Assembly (NCBI GenBank): GCA_038501625.1
Contig: JAZAYU010000008.1
Coordinates: 9,424,938-9,488,937 of the forward strand
Direction of reading: 5' to 3'
Source: Corbicula japonica
Lineage: Eukaryota; Mollusca; Bivalvia; Venerida; Cyrenidae
DNA length: 64,000 nucleotides
Shown here: positions 23,656 to 33,245 of the stretch, piece by piece
Layout: the number at the start of each line of letters is the position of its first letter
Position numbering within the stretch: the first letter of the stretch is position 1
The notes under the pieces: generated by a model
Databases searched by the model: none
What the model saw: only the letters and a program-made list of their open reading frames with translations
What the model was told of the DNA's origin: nothing
Translations under genes and position numbers: made by a program

Positions 23656-23830
23656 CCGGCTTCAAGATGACGTTTTTTGGCGGAGATGTTGGAAGAAGCT
23701 GAACGAGAGCAACAAAGAGCCCAAAGACGAAGAAGACGGTGATGGGTCCGAGATTTGAACTTCAGAATAGCCCTGTTTGGACAGTACGAAACTCTTGAGG
23801 GAGCTTGAGGCGGAGCGTTCGTCAGTCTGT
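23656..23830 (+). pseudogene. PIF/Harbinger-type transposase remnant (N-terminal)
   Basis: The plus strand encodes EMLEEAEREQQRAQRRRR, a stop, then WVRDLNFRIALFGQYETL, a frameshift, then LRELEAE. Family knowledge: Harbinger nucleases of invertebrates start with an acidic/basic helix followed by 'RRWWVRPW...R...GQY..LM.EL..ED'. The DDE catalytic core is not seen downstream. At least one stop and one frameshift show decay. The surrounding 23.2-24.0 kb has higher GC content than the flanks and may be the rest of the element. Confidence 0.55.
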
Positions 23831-25240
23831 GCGATGTGGGGCATCGGTGGATACATCGCTGATTTTAACCAGAACTTACTTTCTCCCGGTGAGGTTCACC
23901 GATGCACCCGATGGCCTCAGTCAGCGTCCGATTACTATGGGTGTCAGGCCGGCAACTTATCCATTTTTATTAAAAACGCATCGGTTGTCCATCGTATACC
24001 CCATCGCTTGATAATGTGACTGATACTTAACAGGGTAACTTAAACCTACAAATTCATGCTGTTTTAGCTTGTCTTGTTACATATTATCTGCTATTCGAAC
24101 AAATGTTTGGAATGTTATTATGGTAACATGTTCCTTTATAATGCATAAAATATTAAATAAAACGCAATTTAGCGTATACACGAGACAAATCGGAAATTGT
24201 TTTTTTTAAATGGTTACATGTAAAAGCTCTATTTTGCTCTTCTGTGGTAACCGTGGCTAAATGATTTCCGTTCATTCTGGAGAAAAGATTTTGGGATCAT
24301 ATGTTCGAATTCCGTTCTTTATCCGGAGTTTTGCCTTCTTTTAACAATCTTTGATAACATAACACAACTATATTTTCTGTATCGTAAACCTTTTAAACAT
24401 TATTTAAGGTAATAATTGATAAGAATTGGATGCATTCATAATATCGTACTTTTCTCTCGGGAACTAAAATGACATTACATCCTGTTTGTTTTTCTCCAGT
24501 TTCTTTACACACAATGCCGTATTGATTTCCAGTTATCCTTTAATTCTTTTCACCCTACTTTCACTTTCGTAGCATTGTTTTGCCGTTAAATATCTTATAG
24601 ATCTTTGAGTATCATTCATTACTCCCCTGACCCTTAGTAAACAATAATTGCATAAATACCTTTATATTGAAGGCACATCTGCCTTTTCAATATTTACAAG
24701 AGTCTTTATTTCCGAACTGTTCATCAGAAGAAAAATAATTCATAACACACTATTGATCGGCCTTGTATCTTCGTAATTTTAGGTACGGAAGTGAGTAATA
24801 TGACCGTGACTCACAGATGTACAAAATAAAACAAATAAAATATTTGTTTTTCTCAAATTTCTTAACTTAAAGCTGCTTAGCCATCCTCTAGTTCTGTTCG
24901 CTGCATTATACTAGTAATGGTTTTAAAATAAGGTAATTAATTCCACAGCTATAAAATTCATAATCATTATCTTGAATTTGAAAATGGATGACAAGTATCC
25001 GCAAACACAATTACAGAGTTTTACACGTAAAGGATTACTAAGAGTATACTAATAGACCTAATATCTTTAAATTTGATAAGTTGTTAAATTTGAATAGTAA
25101 TAGAGACCATGATTACAAAAACCTGTGTATCTTTATAAAAAATATTATATGCAAAGTTAAGTAAATGATTTTCTTGCTTTGTAACATGATTTGTATGACT
25201 TTTAATGTAACACCTTAATTCTTACAGGAGAATTTCTCCC
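23831..25240. other. Intergenic, no gene recognised
   Basis: No supported gene or RNA. Two short overlapping frames at 23777-24019 continue from the Harbinger remnant in different phases, without recognisable domains. Confidence 0.45.
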
Positions 25241-25376
25241 GTATAGTTTATTCGCTCTTTGTATGTTTGTATGTTCATGGTTGTTTTCACCCTTGTTTAA
25301 CTATATTTATTATTATTAATACCTCATGTTGTCATATGACCTGAGAGTATACAATAAAAGTTGAAAGTTGAAAAGG
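25241..25376 (+). repeat. Retroposon 3' tail, (GTTGAAA)2 end
   Basis: Ends in acaataaaagttgaaagttg + aaaagg, a polyadenylation-like signal followed by a short heptamer repeat, typical of the 3' end of a LINE or SINE. The 5' limit is uncertain and no coding part is preserved. Confidence 0.45.
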
Positions 25377-25785
25377 ATTAGAAACTCGGACATTAATTAA
25401 CACATAATTAAAACCCAGTAACAAAATAACCTACAACATGTGTTGGGTACCTCGTGATATTTTCAAAGCTGTTGGCAAATCGATACCGCGGGTGCATTTC
25501 ATTTTGATGCATTGTTTAAAAATATGAAATATTTCTACGCCATATATTGACAGATGACAAAAACAGGATACGAGTGCAAACCGTTAAGCTAATTTCAGAT
25601 TTCAGTCCAAGACAATGTGCAAAAATGTTCCTGGTGACGAAACATGAGCTCACTATTTCAAAGGAAAATTGGAAACAAAATGTCTAACTAAACGCAGTGA
25701 AAGGACCATGAACAGAAAGTCTTTTATTACATATTCTTCTCCTGTGATGGTAAATTGCAGTGCCGATAGGCAAGAATAAGAATAA

Positions 25786-25837
<52 letters not shown>

Positions 25838-26000
25838 TATCTTTATTTAAAGAAGGTTACTTATTTAGTACATTACATTTACAAAAAATAATGTCTAATT
25901 TACAATAAGACCTTCTATAACAACAAAACAAATTACAAAAACCAAACAAAACAAAACAAAAAAACAACAACACAACTACATACATTTATACATAAAATAT
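25786..26000 (-). repeat. Retroposon 3' tail with (ATT)n, minus strand
   Basis: A run of 16 or so AAT repeats (25786-25834) is followed by gatatctttatttaaagaag. On the minus strand this reads cttctttaaataaagatatc(att)n, the usual 3' end of CR1-like retroposons in molluscs. Beyond is an A/C-rich low-complexity stretch to ~26000. No RT coding part is visible. Confidence 0.6.
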
Positions 26001-26030
26001 TATCAAGATGTTATACTTAATATTTAAAAG

Positions 26031-26218
26031 CTAAAGAAATATGAGCACGCCCTGTGTGAGGATGTTCGACTACTTCACAAAAATGCTCAACCACATACAT
26101 CTGAGCTTGTGAAGCAATTTTTCAAGTCGGAGAATGTTACTGTCTTGCCACTCCTACCGAACCCCCCCCCCCCCTCCCCAGATCTAGCCGTATGCGACGG
26201 TTCTCCTTTTCATACATG
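26031..26218 (+). pseudogene. mariner transposase remnant (C-terminal catalytic part)
   Basis: The plus strand encodes EDVRLLHKNAQPHTSELVKQ, then FFKSENVTVLPLLPNP, a run of about 12 C, and in a shifted frame SPDLAVCDGSPFHT. These match the mariner DD34D core words 'VRLLHDNA.PHTS', 'VLPHPPYSPDLAPCDFFLF'. The second catalytic Asp (HDNA) is Lys here, and the C-run (26162-26174) breaks the frame where 'HPPY' is expected. It is a dead fragment; the first Asp region and the TIRs were not found. Confidence 0.85.
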
Positions 26219-26359
26219 AATCAACGTACCGTGATGCATTTTAAAATTTGATTTAGAAATAATTATGAAATTTTCAATTTCCAACTGCGGGGAATATTTT
26301 GAAGTATGCACTGTTCTATTTGAATCACATGCTTTTGAGATATTGTACAACACACATAT

Positions 26360-26465
26360 CGTACATCTCAAAACTGGCAGAAATATTAAAACAAAAGTAA
26401 TTTTAGAAGTACTATTAACACAGTTTGTAAGTATCGTGCTCAACGACCTTCAAATGACATAATTG
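26360..26465. repeat. ~105-bp direct repeat, copy 1
   Basis: From catctcaaaactggc through gtatcgtgctc--cgacctt this segment repeats at 27010-27115 with a few differences. The two copies flank SINE-like sequence on the minus strand. Confidence 0.8.
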
Positions 26466-26480
26466 ACAACAGCACTGATT

Positions 26481-26560
26481 GAATGTACGGGGAGGCTTTT
26501 TACAGCCGCCACACGGCACAAACAACGCTACTGTTATATTAAAAAAAATGAAAAGGGAAC
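26481..26560 (-). repeat. SINE-like repeat copy containing one 38-bp unit
   Basis: The reverse complement reads cagtagcgttgtttgtgccg, then tgtggcggctgtaaaaagcc and tccccgtacattca. It matches 56699-56757 and the minisatellite unit at 8741-9298. It is a single unit, with no expansion. Confidence 0.8.
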
Positions 26561-26652
26561 TTTGAAAGCCATCGAACACGACAAATATGAACATATTGCA
26601 GGCTCGGTATGATTGAGCCTGTTCATGGACAGTAATGGAAATGCATATTACT

Positions 26653-26870
26653 GCCCACGCCGCCTAGCCCCGGGGTGAGCGCAACTCAATATTTACACCA
26701 ATAATACACAATTACACAATTTAGACCATCCCAAACGATGGTGTGCATATGGCGGTGAACATGGAACCTTCAATTCGGTATTTTCAGATTAATACCATTC
26801 CATGTTCAGTGGCGTATGGTCCCCAGATAAAGAATGGGTTTGCCCTAAAGGAGAAAACAATGTGCGGAAC
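26653..26870 (-). repeat. Dispersed tRNA-like repeat, copy 1 (inverse of 50680-50850)
   Basis: Shared words on opposite strands with 50.7 kb: gccgcctagccccggg-t, cgcaa, atggtgtgcatatggcggtgaacat, cagtggc-tatggtccccagataa. The gctaggcggc/cccggg-t words resemble a SINE head. The two copies have diverged considerably. Confidence 0.65.
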
Positions 26871-27009
26871 TAAAAAGAATAGAATTTTGACAGGCGATCT
26901 AAGAATATAAATCCTGCATATCACAGACAACGCCAAAGGCAAAATTTAAAAAGCAGGAAGTATATCCTTAGGGGTGATTGTACAATAGTGGCTGGGAAAT
27001 TGAAACCAC

Positions 27010-27115
27010 CCATCTCAAAACTGGCCGAAATATTAAAACAAAGGTAATTTTAGAAGTACTATAAACAAAGTTCGTAAGTATCGTGCTCCCCGACCTTTAA
27101 AGGACGTAATTTAAT
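27010..27115. repeat. ~105-bp direct repeat, copy 2
   Basis: Partner of 26360-26465 (aatattaaaacaaa-gtaatt, gaagtacta-taa-a-agtt-gtaa). Confidence 0.8.
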
Positions 27116-27814
27116 ATTTCAACAGAATCATAATCTGATGATAGAATGAGTTCATTACTGGGGTTGAAGTAATGACGTAACTACTTGGACTTAAAGAGAG
27201 AACAACTGAAAACCTGTTACAAATGAAACAAATTTGAATTATGTTTATCGCTCTTCTGTGGAATGTTCTGCACTAACAATACTATAATAAACAATTACGT
27301 ATATTGAATTATTAGATTAATTTCTGTAGTAAAGATAAAATAATTGGTATTCTTGAAAGGGTTGCTAAGATGCATCTTGTGTGAGGCATGCACAAATGTT
27401 GAAGGAGTTTTTTGTTAAAAAAGTTATTTTCAAGATAAACATTAGACCATAAATAATCATTGCAAACACCATTATGAATAATATGTCGCATATTATGTGA
27501 AAGAAAACGATCATAGATTATAAATAGTAACGTTCTGAAACATGAATGTAATTTGAAAGTTTTATATAGTTTTAGGCTATTTTCATCCTGTTTTTGGAAA
27601 TTTACTCTGTAAATTAACAAGATTAGAAGGCACGAAATAAGACTAGAAGTACAATGCAATGCATGTCACGAAAATTGTTTCCTTTTATACAGAAGCATGC
27701 GTCAAGCAGAATGAAGTATGTTTGTATGTCCCTCGGATACATGACAATCTAATTCGAAAAACACAAAACAAGTTGCTAAGACAGTAACGGCGTTCCATAG
27801 TATTGTCTTCACGC
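27116..27814. other. 3' flank of cGLR 3
   Basis: About 700 bases directly downstream of the minus-strand cGLR gene. It contains an unrecognised 115-codon minus-strand open frame (27312-27659) with no domain, which may simply be 3' UTR. Confidence 0.4.
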
Positions 27815-29287
27815 TTAAGACAAGTATCCCTTTAAACGTTCACAGAATAACTGTATAAGCTCAAGTGGATTGGTGAAGAACAATGTTATCCACTCCGGAA
27901 CAATCAAATTGATAAGGCTATATCTTATTATCATGAATCTTTCATCCTTAAAATACTCCCAAAATAAATCTTTTAACATCGAAGCTCGAAAAACAAATCC
28001 AGGTTTAAAAACACTTGCGATAATACTAAGTTCCAGTAAGCAGAGCTTTTCAATTGTATCTCTTTTCTCTACATAACTTTGTATACAAGACTGTGGCAAA
28101 GATAGCATGGTAAAATATTTCCTAAATATGTTCAGCTCGTAAAAGATGTTTATCCGATTTGTCATCAAATCCGACAATCGAACAATGAGATTTTTCTTAG
28201 ACTGAACATTCAATCTCCCAGCAATCAGATTTCTCTCAGGTATAATGTAGTTAGGCACGTGATTGTTCTGTAAGCAGAGTTTTAAAAACAACAATGCTGT
28301 TGATATTTGTTCCAGCAACAAATATGGAACAAACAGATCTCTCCCATAAAGCTCACACACCCATAATGCAACATTTTTCATGACGTATGATGAAATGGCG
28401 GAGCCTTCTGGACCGAGCAATTCTTTTGATATCATTTTAAGCAGTACAAATAACTTTGCCTGTGTAGGATTTAAGCCTCTCACCAGCTTTTGTTCAGCAG
28501 TTACGTAAGAAACTCTCCATTCTAGGCCTGGAACATTACCCTCGACAGACCCCACAGGCACAATGTACCCTTCGCTTTCTGCGACGTCTTCCAACAAAGC
28601 GGATGATGGCCAATTGTGGTATCTAGGTCGTTGTTTCCAGGGATTGAGAAATGTTGAAGTGTAAAAGAAAATTGCACAAACATTGTCAATACTAGGCAAT
28701 TCAAATGCTTGGACTCCATAAAACTGAGTCGAAATGAATTTCGTGACGGCTGGACCGTTAAAACTGGTAGAATTTTCAACAATATAGTCATAGTTTGAGA
28801 ATGACAATGATGAATGTAACTGATTAAAGAAATTTCTAAAAATTGAACTACTGACAAGGTTTTGTCCAGATTCGTTTGTATACAAAAACGATCCTGCAAT
28901 AAGGCCTCCTGATGACAAATTAAAACCTGATGAATGTGTGTTCAGTTCAAATGCAGTGACATGCACATAGCCTGGAGGTGTTATATTGTTGTATTCCGCC
29001 CGTAAAATATTAACCTCATTTGAAAAACTGGGTTCGTCGACACAGACACTGTCGTTTAAAACTAACATAATATCCATGTCGCCTTGAAAAGGTAGCGATA
29101 ATCCCTCTGCTTTACTGCCTGTATTAATGGTAGATATGCCAAATGCAGATGATGAAATCGAAGTAAAGCTATTTGTCAGTTTCTCGTACTCCTGTATTCT
29201 GAACCGCCGCATTTCATCGCCATATCCAACTTGTTCCATTATTGAACAAATCTCAAGAGACAGTTTTCGCCTGTCATCTTTTTCCAT
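27815..29287 (-). CDS. cGAS-like receptor 3 (Mab-21/nucleotidyltransferase protein)
   Basis: A 490-aa paralogue. Seen: NTGSKAEGLSLPFQGDMDIM at 55-74, so the metal-binding acids are D70 and D72, and the third candidate is D201 in SIDNVCAIFFY. The C-terminal Mab-21 half has EWRVSYVTAEQKLVRGL, SSYVMKNVALWVCEL and VPNYIIPERNLIAGRL. The open frame extends 18 codons further upstream, but the in-frame Met at 29287 (MEKDDRRKLS) aligns with the N-termini of the paralogues. It is preceded directly by a good splice acceptor (ttatttattcttatag then c and ATG), so the extra codons are probably intron. It is the most diverged of the three: it lacks the VDDN words after the DxD and has VLNDSVCVDEP instead. 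Role by family: sensor making a nucleotide second messenger; ligand unknown. Confidence 0.9.
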   Translation of the reverse strand: MEKDDRRKLSLEICSIMEQVGYGDEMRRFRIQEYEKLTNSFTSISSSAFGISTINTGSKAEGLSLPFQGDMDIMLVLNDSVCVDEPSFSNEVNILRAEYNNITPPGYVHVTAFELNTHSSGFNLSSGGLIAGSFLYTNESGQNLVSSSIFRNFFNQLHSSLSFSNYDYIVENSTSFNGPAVTKFISTQFYGVQAFELPSIDNVCAIFFYTSTFLNPWKQRPRYHNWPSSALLEDVAESEGYIVPVGSVEGNVPGLEWRVSYVTAEQKLVRGLNPTQAKLFVLLKMISKELLGPEGSAISSYVMKNVALWVCELYGRDLFVPYLLLEQISTALLFLKLCLQNNHVPNYIIPERNLIAGRLNVQSKKNLIVRLSDLMTNRINIFYELNIFRKYFTMLSLPQSCIQSYVEKRDTIEKLCLLELSIIASVFKPGFVFRASMLKDLFWEYFKDERFMIIRYSLINLIVPEWITLFFTNPLELIQLFCERLKGYLS

Positions 29288-29304
29288 GCTATAAGAATAA
29301 ATAA
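29288..29304 (-). promoter_or_regulatory. Splice acceptor just before cGLR 3 start
   Basis: On the minus strand a T-rich tract ends in AG one base before the ATG. It supports a noncoding first exon upstream and decides the start codon. Confidence 0.6.
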
Positions 29305-29679
29305 AATAAACATATTTTAACACATGCAACGTTTTAATCATCCAAATAATGCAATAAACTACAGATTACTATGACTTTCAAGCACAATCAACATTTGATG
29401 AATTGAGTTACCGACAATCTGACAGTGAAGTCTGGCTGAGTGATTAATAAAACAACAAAGATCACATACTGCTACGTTTGAAATAACAATATAAATATGA
29501 AATATTAACGTATTAATAAAAAATTATGTTCACAAGTATTAATGTTTTTATAACATGTAAACCTACATTTAGTGACAAATTTTAGTAACAACCGAAAGCG
29601 TTTCTACAGGTCACAGGGCTTTAACTTACGAATTAGCAGGGCGATTAACGAAAACGGCCTAACGATTTTGTTTAGGATA

Positions 29680-29930
29680 GCGCCCGATGAGGTACCGCCT
29701 TGGGACCTTCAGTGGCAAAACAATTTGCCGCTGGGGTTTAAACCAGGTTCTAAGGTGCACCAACGTCACACAACGTGAACAGGTTCTCATATGAAACAAC
29801 AACTACACGTTGTGTTGATGAATAAGCTCGAACCCAGCCATCAACTCGAACATGCTGCATGCAAGTACATAAAACATAAACAACATAAGAAGCTGATAGC
29901 ATTGTCATGCAAAAAGATCAAGACAAATGT
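29680..29930 (-). mobile_element. Penelope-like 3' UTR remnant
   Basis: Matches the 3' non-coding block of the Penelope copies on the minus strand (taccgccttgg, gtggcaaa-caa-ttgcc-ctgggg, ttaaaccaggttcta-ggtgca, aacaggttctcat, aacataagaagct-atagcattg). No RT sequence and no final tail remain. Confidence 0.8.
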
Positions 29931-31537
29931 GTAAGTTGACCTGCAATGGATATGATAGACATTACTTGACGTTTGAGTGATTTAGGTACACACTGGTGAT
30001 TGGTTAATATGCAGAAAGCAAGAAAGCAGAAAAAAGAAAGGAAAGTAGGAGTTGAAACAAAAAAGATTCATTTATAGTTTAGGTTTTTTAAATAAAAAAG
30101 GGTCATATTTTTGTCAAAATGAAACCGAAAGTTGTGCATAGTTGAGGGTGATGGTATTCCAGTGAATGTTGTGAAAAAGTTTACTGGTTAAGTGGTTATG
30201 GTATATTTTTATGTATTTATGATGCCTCTATATAAGTTCAGATCACTGGTCAGGTTTTAAGGCTTTGATCCGATAGCTAATTCATTATGAAATAAAGCTC
30301 TAATGAAAGTCGACGGGAAATAAAGTGCTTTAGTCTAACCTTAAAAAGTTACAGCGGATGCTTTTAAGGTTTTAAGCTTCTAATAATGCACGTTTTCGCC
30401 ATTTCCATCTTTAAAAAGATCAAAAACATCACTCGTGACACTTAATTTCTTTATATATCTTCCCAAACACAAGTCAATATAGATAATTTTAAAAGAATTA
30501 ATGACAACTTTAAGAATCATTCGCTTAACTATAACTCACCGCGACATAAATACTGAAATATCAATACCTTGATCCAGTAAAATTACGTGCCTATTTAAAT
30601 ATGTAAAAAAAAGCTTCTTTTTTTCCGAAGTGTTGATTATAACATTAAATGCAAAGCTATAAAGATTCTATGCCTCATCCGCACGTGGTAATAATAACTA
30701 TTTTTAGATACGGATGTGAGGAAAAATGACTCACACTTGCACAAAATATGAGATTTCACTTTCGACGTTTTATTGTTCTAAAAGTATTAAAATAAGTTAA
30801 CATATGTCGTGCATAATACTTTTAAGAAGCATAATTGAAAAACGAATAAAACTTACAGAATGTTTTAGGTTTCTAAAAAGCTAGTCATTCAGTGAAACTA
30901 AACGTATAAGCCACTTAAAATTAAGGTGTTTAATTTATATTGGATGTCATAATAGAAATGTAATCTTACCTCTATAAATTCCTCTTTCGAAGAAACAACA
31001 TGCATGCTACAGTTTGTCAACCAGTTCCGATTATGAAGCAGTTCCGGTTAACTTTTTTATTTCATGTATCATGATAGAAATATTTCAATAGAACGAGTGA
31101 AAATTCAAATTAAGTCGCAATGAATATCATTTGAACAGATCATAGACGAACTTTTACCTTTGATCTATTGTTTACTTCTGGTCAAGCGCCGCATCGACAA
31201 AGACTATTGCAGACGCTCATGTGCAAAATTTGGCAACGCATATCAGTAAAGCGTGACATCCATCGCAAATCCTAAATTTAAAACATTGCACCAAAACTAA
31301 AAATTGGTATTGTGTGATATCATGGTTTTTATCTCGCAAGCAAAATCGTACATTAATATTTTGCATTCAGTTTTGTGACGGTTTTTGTGAGGCAAGCGTT
31401 TAAACTAATTGCGTATCAGTTATTGTGAATAAGCAATTAGTCTGGATTCTAGAGTTGGAATTATATTTTAAGAGATAAAAACGGGAACGATAACTGATGA
31501 AAAGATACACACTTAAAAGAGGATGTGGCTGGTTAGC
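29931..31537. other. Intergenic, no gene recognised
   Basis: No supported gene, RNA or repeat. AT-rich with short frames only. Confidence 0.5.
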
Positions 31538-31819
31538 CTATTGTTCATGTCACAAGGTCTTTGGCACCATATTTTAAAGATATCCTAGACAAAGATGGTG
31601 AACTGTTCTTGGAAGTTACTGGGTCAATAGTATCTAGCAACCCACCATGACCAGCTCCACATGATCAGGGGTGGTGTTGTGCTTCCATGTGATTATATCA
31701 TGTTTACCCCATGTAAAGATGACTTTAAGGTTGTATCAGATGCACTCAGCGCAAGACCTCAAGACTATGCAATGGAACTTGTTAAAACAATCTGGCAGAC
31801 ACGCCATGCTATCTAGGTT
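31538..31819 (+). pseudogene. Unrecognised coding-like remnant with frameshift
   Basis: Reading plus from 31538, an open stretch (PIVHVTRSLAPYFKDILDKD, then GELFLEVTGS) runs to a stop near 31648. In another phase an open stretch from 31661 (MIRGGVVLPCDYIMFTPC, then KDDFKVVSDALSARPQDYAM and ELVKTIWQTRHAI) ends at a TAG at 31817. Composition is coding-like and AGs precede the start, so it may be a decayed exon or transposon ORF. I do not recognise the family. It abuts the start of the ~1-kb repeat array. Confidence 0.4.
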
Positions 31820-32092
31820 GACTTCTCTTTCTATATCAAGCCTATTGTCGAAAGGCCAAAAAGGGAGATAATATGTTAAGCAGGGTTTAAATAGTAGTAG
31901 TAGTAGTAGTAGGGTTACATGTCTTAACATTTTGAAACTGATTATTTTAATACCATGCTCTCTTTTCCTCTCTACTTTTTGGCTGTGTGGGGAGGCTGTG
32001 TATGCTGGATGTGGCCACTCCTGAAGTGCATATTTCATTTTTTTTTACAATGCGATTTTATAAACCCTATTAAAAGACCGTCAACAATAGAA

Positions 32093-32165
32093 AGTCCCGT
32101 GGTGTAAGGGTTGGTATTCTTGCCTTAGACTCGGTCGAACCGGGTTCGAATCTCATCAAGTGACA
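32093..32165 (+). repeat. tRNA-like (SINE-type) segment, unit 1
   Basis: gtcccgtggtgtaagggttg resembles a tRNA A box, and ggttcgaatc near 32143 is a B box. The anticodon arm is not convincing and no CCA-proximal acceptor pairing is evident, so this is a tRNA-derived promoter segment, not a tRNA gene. Confidence 0.65.
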
Positions 32166-33126
32166 TATGTTTATTAATTAATTTATTTATTATTAATTTT
32201 ATTATAATTAATTTTTTATTATTATTATTATTATTATGAGTAGTAGTAGTAGTAGTCGTAGTCGTAGTTGTAGTTGTAGTAGTAGTCGTAGTCGTGGTAG
32301 TAGTATTCTTGTTGCTATTATTCTTATCTTATTATCTCATTATTGTTTTGTTATTATATTACTATCTTGTTATTGATGTGGTTGTGCTTGTTGCTGATGT
32401 TGTTCTCGTCGTCTTTTTTCGTCGTTCTCGTTGTTGTTGTTGTTTTTGTTTTGATTATTATCACTGCTACCGCAAATATTTAATAATTTGTTATTAGCAC
32501 GTTATAAGCCTATTTGCTAAAGCCAAAAAGGACCATTGAAAACCAGCTGATTTAAGCTCCATTTAATTGCAGTAGCTCGAGCAAAGCATGTTTTTAGGTC
32601 GCGAACCATCCAAGGAACACGACCCGCTATTTATTTCCGGTTACTACAAGACACTTTTCCTTAAATCTAGGGTCAAAGTTGGTGCTGCAGCAAACGTCAT
32701 TAAAACGTTTACATAGCAAACATCCATGCATGCATATCTATGTGCTCAAAGCTGAGATATCTCTCCAACGTGGAGGATTGATGCTCATGGAGCAGTCAAA
32801 CTCCTTGGCCAAATTTCATGGGTCAAAGGTGTCTGTAAGCATTCTAGCCGTAGGCTGGGAAACACGTTATAAGCCTATTGTCGAAAGGCCAAAAAGGGAG
32901 ATAATATGTTCAGCAGGGTTTTAATAATAATAATAGTAGTAGTAGGGTTGCATGCATTTACATTTTGAAACTGATTATTGTAATGCCATGCTCTCTTTTC
33001 CTCTCTACTTTTTGGCTGTGTGTTGAGGCGGTGTATGCTGGATGTGGCCACTCCTGAAATGCATATTTCATTTTTTTTTACAATGCGATTTTATAAACCC
33101 TATTAAAAGACTGTCAACAATAGAAA

Positions 33127-33199
33127 GTCCCGTGGTGTAAGGGTTAGTATTCTTGGCTTGGACTCGGGCGAACTGGGTTCGAATCACATCAAGTGACAT
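33127..33199 (+). repeat. tRNA-like (SINE-type) segment, unit 2
   Basis: The same A-box-like start and ggttcgaatc B box as at 32093, with small differences. Confidence 0.65.
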
Positions 33200-33245
33200 A
33201 TGTTTATTTATTTATTTATTTATTATTAATTTTATTATTATTATT

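Noticed and set aside
32748..32800. Possible hammerhead ribozyme in the array unit (gatgctcatggacgagtcaaac)
   Set aside because: Penelope elements often carry hammerheads, but the CUGAUGA and GAAA core words are not present here and no CTGATGA-stem-GAAAC arrangement was found elsewhere.
32679..32924. 81-codon frame repeated at 36457-36702 (and 60 codons at 45710)
   Set aside because: Differences between copies are mostly amino-acid-changing and the third is truncated, which is not the pattern of a selected protein.
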